Shown here piece by piece: positions 42,101 to 53,954 of a stretch of DNA of 64,000 bases. Location of the stretch: contig OY992839.1 in the NCBI GenBank assembly GCA_963921425.1, positions 188,501 through 252,500 of the forward strand, written 5' to 3'. How positions within the stretch are numbered: the stretch's first letter is position 1; each line of letters starts with the position of its first letter. Both the position numbers and the translations under genes were made by a program. The DNA is from Dryas octopetala. Lineage: Eukaryota; Streptophyta; Magnoliopsida; Rosales; Rosaceae. Below the pieces are notes generated by a model. That model had not been told where the DNA came from. It ran no database searches and was given only the letters and a program-made list of their open reading frames with translations.

Positions 42101-44310
42101 TCAGCATCTAGATGTATGGGGTTGTTTATCTCTGTTACTGATTGCTAGCTCAGTTTTTATCTACGTTTTTTCATAGTGAGCAAGTCAAACATTAATGCTT
42201 TAATCATGTATATTAAATTTCTTTCTATAAACCTTAAACCATAATGAAAGAAATGAGGGATTTGAAATAGGGTGGTTCTATTTAGACCAATATCCCCTTA
42301 CTTTTCTCTTTGTGAGTTTTTAAATACCTTTTTACCCTTGTAAAAACATAAAAACAAAACAAAAACTTGATTATTAGGAAAAGAATTAAAAAAAAAAAAA
42401 AAACAGGGTGGTTCTATATTGTGAAATAAGCGAGGGATTTGAAATAGAGTTTACTATGTGAAAATGTGGGACAATAGCTTTCAACATTATATTTGCTTCA
42501 CATATAATACACAAGCTCTGAAAATACAATTTCATTGTGCATTGATCAGGTTGAGGTTAAAAACAAAGAAATGAGCAAATCCCAATTGTATTCAAACCCA
42601 CCCACACCACAAGAACGTACCTTTTGTATTGTTGCTGTTCTTTTTAGTTTGGAGGCGAAGTCAAACATATCCATCAAGTGTGGTGGAAATTTAGCTTCTG
42701 GGAAGCATGATTGAGTTTCAAAGCCCCTGCTGCATACAGCATACATGAATGAGTGTGTGAACAAATAAAGCATTTACTACTTACACCCTCCTCTCAAGTG
42801 CAGGGTGCACACGCCAGTATTTATGTTCCTACCTTGCTCAGATTTCATAATGACCTCATCCAGAATCTATGTTCTTCTCCCACAAGACAAATTTCTGATT
42901 CAATAAAGGCCACTGTGAATTGTGAAATCACACTCTCTGTATCCTGTAATGTATGTATGGGCCTCACCGACTAGTTGTTGTGCCCTACTGCCCTTCATCA
43001 ATATTGCACTTTAATTTTTAGGCTTTCCACTTTCCACTTGGGCTCTTTAAGATATTTCTCTTTTAACTAGTCTATTCAAAGGTAGATTGGTTTGGCAATC
43101 AAGACGCTCTTCATCTAAAAGACTGAAACTATGTGTATGTTATGTGCGACCCAAAGTGACATTAATTAATTGAGGTTCATGGTAGTCAAACTACACTACT
43201 GAAGCAACCATGGTTTATCCAGATTCCTGCAGACCACTAGCTTTTATTTATGGATCTGGCTAAACCCAAGAGGAAGGAAGAGTGAAAAAGCATGAGTATG
43301 ATGACTATCAAAGATTCAAAGCTGCTGAATTTTACACACTGTCACCAAAAGAGATGTACCCACCTTTTACATTCAACTTTATGTCAGTTCACCCCACAAT
43401 AAATTAAAAGGAAAGAAGAGATTGGTTCGATGGTTCAGTGTGGAAACTGGTCACAAGGTTTGGCACCAAGGCTAATGCAAATGTTTGTTTAGGCCCTTAT
43501 GAGCTAATGCTTACGGGCTGCTCGGCTTAGCATACATACATTGTAAGTTTGTAACACGTAGCTTGCTTGGCAAATTGGCATGATCGGGAGGTATGAAATT
43601 CTAGCACCATAAATTCTGGGAGGAAAAAGCTGATGCCTACTCCATGTAGGGAATCATATCTACCTAGGGAGCAGTCCAGCCCCTCCCTCTCTCAATAACC
43701 CAAACATAAATACGCACACTCAAAACCTTCTCCCCAACACGCAAAGCCTACGTGCACTCTTACATTATTCTCTATTCCCATGCTTGCACTTGCTCTACTA
43801 CATCTCCATTTTTTATCAAATATCTTTGCTAACAATTGAATAATGTGTCGGTACGTGCACCAGTGTCTTACTTATTAAAAGTAAAATGAAAAAATGAACT
43901 CATATTTAAATAAATAAAACAAATGGACACATAATTTGGTGGATATAACAATATTATCCTATATATATTTGGTCCCAAAAAGAAAAAGTTGAGGCTCCAA
44001 TTGGCCCCACCGCAATAGGATGATCTAGGAGGCCTACAGAACATCATATATGGCCATAGATTCCTGATCCAAGGCAGGGTAGGATTGCTCATTGCATGAT
44101 GTATGGGCATTGCAAGCATTGCCATATTGGTAGGGCCGGGACATATTAAATGTTTTAGATGCATGTGTTTGTCTGTCTCTGTGCACTGAATCCTGGAAGG
44201 AACAAAAAGGGTGGTGGGTTTTGTGAAAATAAGGCAGACAGGACTCCCCTTTGGGTCTCCTCAGATATATCTCTACTTTGAATTTCTTCACGTACAACAT
44301 GATACAACAT
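42101..44310. other. Spacer between PARP2 and MIR164
   Basis: Contains the PARP2 3' UTR and then unremarkable AT-rich sequence. The last kilobase is presumably the MIR164 upstream region. I see no protein gene. Confidence 0.4.
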
Positions 44311-44350
44311 CATGGCATGGCATGGCATGGCATGGCATGGCATGGCATGG
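44311..44350. repeat. Eight tandem CATGG units
   Basis: A perfect 40-bp array of the pentamer CATGG (8 copies), about 105 bases upstream of the MIR164 TATA box. Pentanucleotide arrays are prone to length change. No known factor site is claimed. Confidence 0.97.
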
Positions 44351-44455
44351 CTTCGCTTCACAGTGGGTTTTCCTCCCCACCAGTACCTTCAATTTACTCC
44401 TCCAAAGACATGATCCAAACACACACACACACTCTCTCTCTCTTCCCATTTGCCC

Positions 44456-44464
44456 CTATAAATA
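44456..44464 (+). promoter_or_regulatory. TATA box of MIR164
   Basis: CCCCTATAAATACGTG contains a canonical TATAAATA, about 100 bases before the hairpin. It is preceded by (AC)n and (CT)n tracts at about 44419-44442, common near plant transcription starts. The transcription start would be near 44490. Confidence 0.7.
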
Positions 44465-44555
44465 CGTGAGCTTCTTCCTTCATCCAATTCACAATTCAAC
44501 AATTCTTCAAGTAGTGTAGTGTGTGACTGTGTGTGTGGTGGTAGGCTCTGTGGCA

Positions 44556-44673
44556 GGTGAGTGTTCCTTGTTGGAGAAGCAGGGCACGTGCAAACCCCTC
44601 TGCCTTTGCTTTTTCAAATGCAAGCTAGAAACTTGTTGCACGTGCTCCCCTTCTCCAACATGGGTTCCTCACC
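44556..44673 (+). ncRNA. MIR164: MIR164 precursor hairpin
   Basis: The mature miR164 is at 44572-44592, beginning TGGAGAAGCAGG and ending CACGTGCA, which I recognise as the conserved 21-nt family sequence. The star strand is at 44639-44659 (CACGTGCTCC...TTCTCCAAC). It pairs with the mature strand with a few mismatches and a 2-nt 3' overhang pattern. The stem extends outward: GGTGAG at 44556 pairs with CTCACC at 44668-44673, and TTGTTGGAGAAG pairs with CTTCTCCAACA. The loop is about 46 nt. miR164 cleaves mRNAs of NAC transcription factors (CUC1/CUC2, NAC1, ORE1 groups), which control organ boundaries, lateral roots and senescence. U1A lies in the same neighbourhood, as in Arabidopsis MIR164A. 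Confidence 0.95.
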
Positions 44674-46662
44674 TTTTAATTCCTCTGTCTCTCTTCAAAG
44701 TTCAAACATGGATCCAACTTCATGTTCCCCCAGTACTGTACGTAATGCAATCACTCCAACTTAATCATCTATATATCTCCTCTAATTTGTTTTATCCAAA
44801 TTTCTGCAGGCCAAATATTATAAAACAAATTAGCATACAGATAAATGCTGTTCTGTACATGGGTGTGACAGAGAATTATATCTTCTTTGATGTTAAGTTG
44901 TATACTCTCTGATAGAGATGCTAAGTGATCCAAGCCAGATTACTGTTCCATAATTTGCTACCAAATAATAGTCCAACACCATGAACTCAGATTTTATGAC
45001 AAATCAATTGTCATATTATTTTTATTTTACTTTTACTCTCTGTCATGCATGCATATCCCAAATAAATTGTCTAATTACACATTATTTTGGGCACAAATGT
45101 AATAATTGTCTAATATATAATTATAAAAGGTGGCAAGTACTGTACAAGAACCTTATCATCAGTTTTCTCAGTCTATTTGGATTTTGGACTATGGAGGTCT
45201 ACTGATTATTTCATGTGGTAGCAAATAAATAAAGTAGGGGAGCCTGGGGGTTGGAAATCATCATATTTGTTTAAGCCTAATTTATGAGCACCCAAAAAAG
45301 TACTCGACAGATCCAAGCTTTTTATAGAAACTTTAAATGCAAATTATACATTTATACCCTTCTTCAAGAGTATTAAAAATGATTATTTTTAAACAATTAA
45401 AATAAGTATGTTTGGGGAATATGCAAGAGTGTGTTGTAGTAAAAGTGTCATATTTTCTCAACCACAGAGAGGTATCATCTTTTAAATTAGGACCTGCTAT
45501 GAGTGTGCTGGCTGCTGAGTACATTTTTTAGACACCTATAGAATTACGTTTTGCTTACACCAAGTTTTGTTCAACCAAATCAATATGCATGATGATTCCT
45601 AGCTAAGTTCAAAATGGATGAATCCATGAATTCGATTTTTGTGACCAAGCATAAAATAACGAAAGGTGGATTTGCATTATGTTATGTATAGAGTGCTTAG
45701 TTTCTTCTCCTTGGATATACAAATTATGTGACATGTAAGGATATCTAGAAAAATATGACTTACCATTTAGATTCATGCGTATGAGATATTGATAAAACAT
45801 AAATAAATTTAGATTTGGTATCATGGAATCGTTAAATATCTCTTACATACCATAATTTTGACTGCATGATTCTAACTACGATATATTTTTATTTTTTACA
45901 ATGTAATCATAAAAATTTAACATCAAACCTTATCTAAAAGAAATGTTAGGATTATGTACGTTTTTAGTTTTCTCACTTCCAATCTCTAGGCCCAAACACC
46001 CAACCAACATGCGATTAACTTTGATTGTCTCATTGTCGATGAAAGTGATTTTTTTTTTTCTATTCTTCTAATTATTAAAAATTTCAATCACATAATATCA
46101 TATGTAGATGTTCTGCCATTGTAGAATTATAGAATAAGTACCATGCAAGAACCCCAAACACAGTCATATATGGAGCATTACAAGACTTTGGTTGATGCCA
46201 TGTTTTAAAATTGGCTTTAGCCTAGTTAACTTGCCAAGTTGTGCGGATGTTCAATGGTCGGGGAGAGACTTGTATTTTCATATATGTTTTGAGTTTGTGA
46301 AGAAGGAAAACTAGAAGAGACACGTTGCGAGAATAAATGTATAATAGATATGTGTTGATGCAAATTTTCGTAAGAGAGATGCAACAACTTAAGGAGAATG
46401 ATCTGGCTGATTGGTAGCCTTGCTGGATGATGAAATGGATGTTGACTCGAGATCTTCCTGCACAAACATAAGATCAAAGGATAAGGACCGGCATGGTACC
46501 AGCCAAATATGCTCCGATGATGAAGTCAGTGATGTGTATTTGGAGGTGTTTGAGTAAGAACAAGGAAGAACAAGTGACGAACTTAGGAGAACAAGGAAGA
46601 ACAAGGTAAGATCTCCTGAGTTTTATTCTCAGCAAGTTGAGTGTATTTTGATAGGTCTTTTC
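44674..46662. other. Spacer downstream of MIR164
   Basis: AT-rich sequence that probably includes the rest of the MIR164 primary transcript. No gene or clear repeat is seen. Confidence 0.4.
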
Positions 46663-46670
46663 GTTGTGAG

Positions 46671-47170
46671 TAGAGGTGTCAAACGGGTCGGGCCGGCCCG
46701 AGCACGACACGGCACGGCACGGCACGGCACGATTAAATGGGCCGGGCTAGGCCGAAGTTTTTAGCCCATCGGGCACGGCACGGCACGAGCACGACACGGG
46801 CCAAGCACGACACGAGCACGGGCACGAAATGGGCCCGAATTAGGCACGACTATTTTAACATTGTTTTTTCTATTTTTAAAGAACTTTTCAACAAAAATAT
46901 TCAATTTTCATGAAAAATAATGTTAATATTTAATTATAAATAAGAAAAAATATCATAAGATTAGTTTTATCACTATAAAAAATAAAAATAAAAATAGGTC
47001 CGTGGGCCGGCCCGTTTAAGGCACGGCACGAGCACGAATGGCCCGCGGGCCATGGGCCGTGCTGGGCTTAGATCTTAACTATATGGGCCGGCCCGAGCAC
47101 GGCACGAAAGCACGATGAACTCAACTTAAACGGGTCGGGCCGGGCCGGGCCGGCCCGTTTGACACCTCTA
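46671..47170. mobile_element. hAT-type MITE, 500 bp, with 8-bp target-site duplication
   Basis: Ends TAGAGGTGTCAAACGGG and CCCGTTTGACACCTCTA are perfect inverted repeats. GTTGTGAG is duplicated on both sides (46663-46670 and 47171-47178), and 8 bp is the hAT target-site length. The interior is rich in CACGGCACGG and GGGCCGGCCCG repeats with an AT-rich centre and no coding frame, so it must have been moved by a transposase encoded elsewhere. Confidence 0.9.
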
Positions 47171-47178
47171 GTTGTGAG

Positions 47179-48156
47179 TGAAGTTATGTATATCTTTTTG
47201 TGCATGTAAGTTGGCTTATATAGACAAGGGAAGTTGTGAAGGGTAAGTTACTTGCATGAGGGTGAATGGTTGAGAAAAGGCCACGCGTTTGGCCATGAAT
47301 AGTAGCATGCACAACTATTCACCTCCTGTACATTCAATGTTGCATTCAATGCAAGAATGGAAGATCAAGTGAGATGCTCTAATAGTCATGGCTGTGAGCT
47401 GGGATGTCTCATCTGTCAGAGATATTCGAGTAAGGCGGTTCGTCCTGACTCCAATCTTTTAGAATGGCAGTGGGATCTGAGCCGAATCGATCATAGATAT
47501 CGTATATGCATGTATGAAACATATCCACGTTCGAATCTGGCGTGGATGAACTGGTCCAGACGAAGCTCGATGTACAATGTGACAGTCATCACTCGACAAT
47601 AGCCCGTTGTCTGAAAAGATGATCACCAGGAGCCGAACCGAACCGAACCGAACTGGGATAACCAAGAAAAGATGAACACTCAATTTCTTGGAAGATCCTC
47701 AAATCGGGTCGGATCAGATATGGGGGATCCACTGAGACGAGCCGATCCGAATTGGCAATGAAAATGTGCCGAGCTGATGTGGTAACGTGAAGGTCTAAGT
47801 TTGACCGTTGAAAAGTCAAAGCTTGAAGTTGGATCTGACTAGCCACGTGTCTATCCATGATTGGTTTGTTAAATTCATGTGAGTTTATCCACAAACAATG
47901 TGTATAGAAGTTAATTAGCTACTCCCTTGTTGGTAGTAGATGGATATCATTTGGTACCATTATGGTAGGATTGGATATACAAGTTCTTATTATATGGAAC
48001 ATTATATTAATATATTCCCCATTAAGACCACTTTAAAGCATTATCAAAGAAAACTAGGACAATCTTTAGAGGGAACTAAACTTTGCTCACATAGACATTA
48101 CACTATTAACATAGATGGCATAACAAAACCTTGAATACAAAGATAAACGACTATTC
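47179..48156. other. Spacer upstream of UTP14
   Basis: No gene seen. Around 47630-47760 there are short direct repeats of AACCGAACCG type and several GATCCGA/GGATC motifs, possibly old transposon sequence. Confidence 0.35.
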
Positions 48157-48399
48157 GGGCTTATTTGAGAGTGCTTCTGTAAGAAGTGATTTTGCTCAAT
48201 AACGCTTTCACTAGAAGCGTTTTTGTTAGAAATTCATAAATTTTTTTGAAAAAAATTCAAGTACTTTCTTGTTAATATATTTGAAAGCGCTTTTATAACA
48301 AAAAAAACGCTTCTTATTTTTTTGCCAAATATAAGTAAAAGCGCTTTTAACTATTTAAAAGTGCTTTTAAACTTTCTAAAAACACTGTGAAACAAGCCC
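48157..48399. mobile_element. MITE with GGGCTT ends (about 243 bp)
   Basis: The left end GGGCTTATTTGAGAGTGCTT and the right end ACACTGTGAAACAAGCCC are imperfect inverted repeats. The interior is full of AAGCGCTTTT and AAAAACGCTT palindromes, like the element at 14199-14485. The two are probably related families. It lies within about 200 bases of the UTP14 start and could affect that promoter. The target-site duplication is unclear. Confidence 0.65.
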
Positions 48400-48600
48400 A
48401 TCTCCTTGATCAATTGGAATGGTGAAGGCATTCGCTGTGTTGGGCTTGGGCCCAAACATGTGAACTTGTATCAATCAATTGGGCTTCGAGTGATGAGGAG
48501 AGTGGATCCAAATAATCCAGGCATCAACTTATTGGAATGGAGGCTGTGTAGAGTGTAGGTAATATAGGTTTGCTGCTCACCGCTCACCGAGGCGACGACT

Positions 48601-51600
48601 ATGGCGGGCACAAAGCGAAAAGCCAGAGGAGGCGAGGGTAAGAGAGATAAGGCAAAGGGCAATAAAAGAGAAAGAAGAGGCCCTCACTTGCCCAACTCTC
48701 TGAAAAGGGAGCTCGACCGCTTAAACCCCAGCACCGCCGACGTTGATGAAGATATTGATTCCGACCAGGGAGAGGTTTATGAGTACGAAGAGGTTGTGGC
48801 GGAGGAGGACTCCAAGAAGAACCGCCGCTACGACCCGGTCGAGAACCTCGAGTACCAGCTACCAGATGATTTTGAGGTTCGATACTATCCAATTACAATG
48901 AATTTATGATTTTCTTTTTCGTGCTTTGCATATGTGCTCTTCTGCTCATTTTTCTGAAATGTCTGTTATCTTCTTATGTAGGATGAAAATGTGACATCGG
49001 ATGATGACAGTGAGGTTGAAGAGGATGATGATGGAAGGCATGCAAAGATGTGGGGTGGAATCACAGGAATCCCAAGTGAGGCGTTTGAAGGTAAGACAAT
49101 GCTTACTTTTTGACAGTTTTGTTTATCTCAATTAGCTAAATTTACTTGTGTTTAGAGCAAATTATTGATTCGGCTGTATGTAGAAAGAGTTTGTATTCTT
49201 CCATTATGCGAGAAGCTTAAAAAAGTTCAATCTAATAGTTTTCAGGATAGCTTGTTGCTTATGAAAGGTCCAAATGCTGATGTACAAACATGATGCAATT
49301 CTTGTGTTCATGAATCAAATTACTGTTTCTCATGTGGTTAAGCCTTTCAAACATTGAACAAGATTGGATAGTGTTTAAAATCCCCAAATGTGCATTTACA
49401 GTTATCTATCATTGCTTGAGGATATTTCTTAATGACGTGACTGCCTGTGAATTTAATATACTTTTCAGAGAAGAAGAAGATGAAAAACAATGTTGTTATA
49501 TCAGAGGCATATCCTGAGTCCGAGTATAACCCTACTCGTGATATTTTGGATGGTGAAGGACCAGTTAGTATTGGAGACCTTCTGGACCCTCTCCACGGAA
49601 AGTCTGGTTATAGCAAACTTAGACAGAGAATTCATCAAGTGGAAAAGAAATCTGTGCCTATTCAAGCTCCACTTCCGAAAGCAGAGCAAGATAGATTGGA
49701 GAGGAAGGCAGCATATGAAAAATCAAAGGAAGAGTTACATAAGTGGGAGCCAATCATTAAGAGGAACAGAGAGGCGCCTACCATATATTTTGATGAGGAT
49801 ATAGATGTGGGTTTTTCAACTGTGGGAGCAATGGCATCTGAGTTCAAACCTAGAACTGAATTTGAGAAGAAAATTGCTTCACTAGTGTATGATGACCAGG
49901 TCATGGATGCTCACAGGAAAGATGGTTCAAGGCTTCTTGAATTAAATAAGGTGTGTATGGCACACTTGTGTTCTTGATTGAATATGTTGTTTTATTAGAT
50001 GAATTTTGGCAACATAGTGTCGCCTTTTGCTTCAAAATTGCAAATTCATCTGGCAGTACTCATATCTAAGAGAATGGAGAAGCCAGGCTGCTAAACTGCG
50101 TGATTGGACATTGAAATAATTTGACACGATTGAAATGAGATTGTGATAATTGATTAAACGTTGATGCCAACTTAGTTTTTCGGTTTCTTCTGTTCTCTGT
50201 ATGGTTGTCAGTAATCATTCATGATTCTGAGTTTCTGCTACTATCTTTTTACTTGTTGGTCTTGTATTGAGTATTGTGCAACTACATTGGTCTGTGCCTC
50301 TACAAGCTAAATTAATGTTTCTTGTTCCTATTGATGCTTGGCAGGTATCTGCTGAAGATGAGAGGGACCGCCAGAATCGAATTGCCAAAATGCGCAGCCT
50401 TCTTTTCCGTCATGAAATGAAAACAAAACACATAAAAAAGATCAAATCCAAAACATATCATCGTTTGTTGAAGAAAGACAGATCAAAGGCAACCTCTGCC
50501 CAAAGTTTAATGGATCCAGAAGCTGCTAAAGAACTTGCAATAAAGCAAGAGTACGAACGAGCAAAGGTGATTGATTTTGCCCCATATATAGGTGGAAAAT
50601 AACTTGTATTGCGTCTGTTATTGCATTACATCCTCTATAAACATCTTTGTTATACAAGCAAAAAGAAAAGTGTTAATTCTTTTCCCTTTTCAATTTGATT
50701 CAGGAACGTATGACTCTGAGGCACAAAGGCAGCTCCAAGTGGGCAAAGCGCATCAAAGAGCGTGGTTTGGATGTCCAAGATGAAGGTACTCGGACTGCTA
50801 TAGCTGAATTGCAGCACCTGCGTACTCAGTTGACAAGGAAAATGAATTCTATGAAGGATAGTAGCAGCAGCAGCAGTGATGATAGTAGTGATGAGGATGA
50901 TGTAGATGTAAAGTCAGCTGGTTCAGACCAGGGTAGGGCATTAAAGTTGTTAGAAAAAGCAAAGGAGAAGACACTACAAGTGTTAGATGAAGATGATGAA
51001 GTGCCTAACTCAGGAGTGCTTTCATTACCTTTTATGGTAAATTTTGGTGTTTCTTGCTAGTTTCAGGTCTTAAATAATTTAATAGTGGTTTACAACTACC
51101 ATGGAGCGAATGCCATTGTTTGAATCCTTTGTTTGGAAAAAAAAAAAAAAAAGGTTATGCTTTATTATGTCAGCACTTATGTTAATTATCTTCAAAAGGC
51201 CAGGGGACAAGGAAAAGAACCATGACTTATTGCTTATATCATTCCATCGACTTTATCAAGTCCATTCTTCTTGTGGTCCTTATATTGTAAAGTTGTTGAT
51301 TAGTGATTGTTTTTATTTATATATTTTAACATCTCTGCTTGGTTTGTTCTGACATAGATGCGTGGATTGAAAAAAAAGAATGAGGCCGCTGCTGAAGAAG
51401 CTAAACTTGCTCTTCAAGAGTTTGAGTCATGGTCAAAGCAGTTAGAGGATTCAAGTGGGCCAGAAAATCCCAAAGTAGGCCCTCCAAGTGGTAGAATGGT
51501 CTTCAATGGATCTAGAAAGGAGGCTCCACAATCAAGTAATAACATTAAATCAGAGAATAAGATTAAATCAGATAATTATTATGGTAATAGTGATAGTGAA

Positions 51601-53954
51601 GATGACTTGGAGCCCAATGAAGATATTGATGTCCGAAAGGACAGAAGTAATGATTTGCCGAAGGATGTCAATATTGGTTCTGTTTTACTTAATGAAGATT
51701 CTGAGAATCATAAGGATTCTCTTTTCAAGGTGATGGGGTTTCTTAATTATTTTTTCTGTCCTTTTTTGGAACCCTCTCTTTTGTTCCATGAACATGAAAT
51801 CTGCAATCTCTTGCGGTTCGCAGGACTTCGATGATATTGTTCAAGACCCAGGTCCCAAGACAACACATGAGGTTTCTATTTTTGCTTCAGGCACATGGAG
51901 AAAGGTTATTTTTGCTTTCAATCTCTTTTACTTCCCCTTCCATATGAATCAATCGAGTTTTTTTTTATCAAATTTTTTATGATGAATATGTGCTTTTTTT
52001 TTTTGGTATTTATTATGTATAATGAATACAGATGAAAAGTGGGAATAATGCAGATGCCAAAGCCAAAAAGTCTCTTGGACCCCTGGAATCAGCTGTGCTC
52101 AATCAAAATTTGCAAGTATGACCTTTTTGCATTTGTAATACTTGCACAACATTTTTATGATTGATTGGCTGCCTAAACCTTTCAAATATGTTTCTGCTGC
52201 AGGAGCCTGTGAAGGATTTGGATGAGGATAGTGATGCAGATAGTGAGGGGCAGATGGTAGATGGGATTCTTTCTGCAGGTCCAGAACCATCTTATGAACT
52301 TCCTTCTCAAGATGAGTTAATTCGTCAAGCCTTTGCAGCGGATGATGTGGAGGAAGACTTTGAGAAGGACAAACAGGATATTCTGAATGAGGAAAATCCT
52401 GAACCTGAAAAGCCTGTTTTACTTCCTGGATGGGGTCAGTGGACTCATGTACAGAAAAAGAAAGGCTTACCTTCTTGGATGCTGAAAGAACATGAAAGTG
52501 CCAAGAAGAAGAGGGAAGAAAGCCTTAAAAAGAGGAAAGATGCACATCTTAAACATGTTATTATCTCGGAAAAGTTGGATAAAAAGGTTAGTGGTTTTCA
52601 TAATATTACTCACTTTTCATCAAATAGATATGACGTCCCATATAAATTAATGTTTGAATTCACATGGAAACTATCGACGGTAGAAATTAGTAGACAGAGA
52701 GCTATGGTTATTACTAAACTAAACCTTAATACTGCTGTCTATAACTAAGCAGCTGCTACATAATTGAGTTGACTAGCCTAGTACAATTAGTTTCTGGAGA
52801 ATTATAAGATTGATGGAGTTAGACAGTCATGCTACATGGATAGAGTGCTGAGCATTGAGTAAACAACATGTTCATAAAATGAATGTAAAAAAATGGGATG
52901 TTGATGTGTTAGAAGACAAGAAAGCATAGAACTCAAAATGATCAATACGCAAGAGGGTTAAGTAGCACCTATTGGAGATAAAATGAGAGAACCAGCTACA
53001 GACCTACAGTGTTTTGGACATGTTCAACGAAGATCAGTAGATGCATTAGTTAGAAAGAGTGAGTTAATCAATATAGAGGGTAGTGATATGTGATGAGAAA
53101 GACCAAACATAATATGGGTGGAGCTAATTAAGAAAGATAAGATAGATCTATGTATCTTACTTTAATGAAACTATGGCCCATGATAGGACGAAATAGAGGA
53201 CCAGAATTCATGTAGTTGATCGCAAATACCTCTGGCAGGGCACCATAGTTGTTGATAAGATGGTTATTATTAAAGCTGTGTGACTCTTCAAATAAGATCA
53301 AGTAATTAGGATTTGTATAGTCAATTCAGTTCTGATAATACTTTGCCTTAATGCATTGCAGTAAAGTTCTCTTATTTTCCCATTTATTTGGTGGTCATCT
53401 CATTAAACTGATCTTAACGTCCAAAAGTCTGTGATTATGCTTGATTTTGGTGATTAAGTCGCCCTTTCCTTTGTATTTATTTGAATATGGCAGGCTGAGA
53501 AACTTTATACAAAAGCATTACCTTACCCTTTCACGTCCAAGGAAGTTTTTGAACAGAGCATTCGCATGCCCCTTGGTCCTGAATTCAACCCTGCAACTGC
53601 AGTTGGAGCTCTTAATCGGCCTGAAGTAAGTGACTCATTACAATTCCATTGCAGATTGACTATCCTTGTAGAAAATTATGACTCTTTTTGCATCAATGAC
53701 CTGTCATAAGGAACCTGGACTGTTGGATCCTACTTTATTACTTCTGGTCTGATTTCTTACCTTAAATGCATTTTGTGCAGGTGATGAAGAAACCCGGTGT
53801 AATTATAAAACCCATCGAGTTTGAGGAGGTGAATCCTCATGAAAAGGCAGAGGAGCACAAACAGAGTGGACAGAAACAGAAGAAGAACAAGAACAAGAGT
53901 AAAACCAATAGTGGGAAAACTGCGCCAAAGACGAAGACTAAGGGAAAGAGTTAA
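48601..53954 (+). CDS. UTP14: U3 snoRNP / small-subunit processome protein UTP14
   Basis: Nucleolar protein needed for early 18S rRNA processing; in yeast it activates the helicase Dhr1. Eleven exons: 48601-48876, 48982-49090, 49469-49950, 50345-50566, 50704-51036, 51358-51729, 51824-51904, 52032-52115, 52203-52586, 53494-53625, 53781-53954, giving 882 aa. The N-terminus is Lys/Arg-rich (MAGTKRKARGGEGKRDKAKG), followed by acidic stretches (EDIDSDQGEVYEYEE; SDDDSEVEEDDD). Family hallmarks are SKWAKRIKERG in the middle and the C-terminal block LLPGWGQWTHVQKKKGLPSW, then PFTSKEVFEQSIRMPLGPEF. It ends with a very basic tail. A short CDS-like duplicate of its last exon lies at about 60120. Intron 9 (0.9 kb) contains a LINE remnant. 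Confidence 0.92.
52970..53250 (+). mobile_element. RTE/LINE-type remnant in UTP14 intron 9
   Basis: One frame reads DKMRE, then FGHVQRRSVDALVRKSELIN. This is the characteristic C-terminal segment of plant non-LTR reverse-transcriptase polyproteins (the R-FGHV-RR block). A few codons on it hits stops, and a decayed IWVELIKKDKIDL block follows near 53115. Clearly dead sequence in the sense orientation within the intron. Confidence 0.65.

Noticed and set aside
42546..42773. Minus-strand 75-codon frame after PARP2
   Set aside because: No recognisable similarity or gene signals.
44311..44350. CATGG array as a CRISPR-like or satellite locus
   Set aside because: Only eight contiguous pentamers without spacers. 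A microsatellite.
44523..44912. A 129-codon frame rich in cysteine over the MIR164 hairpin
   Set aside because: It overlaps the miRNA and star strands and has no recognisable domain. The hairpin explains the sequence better.
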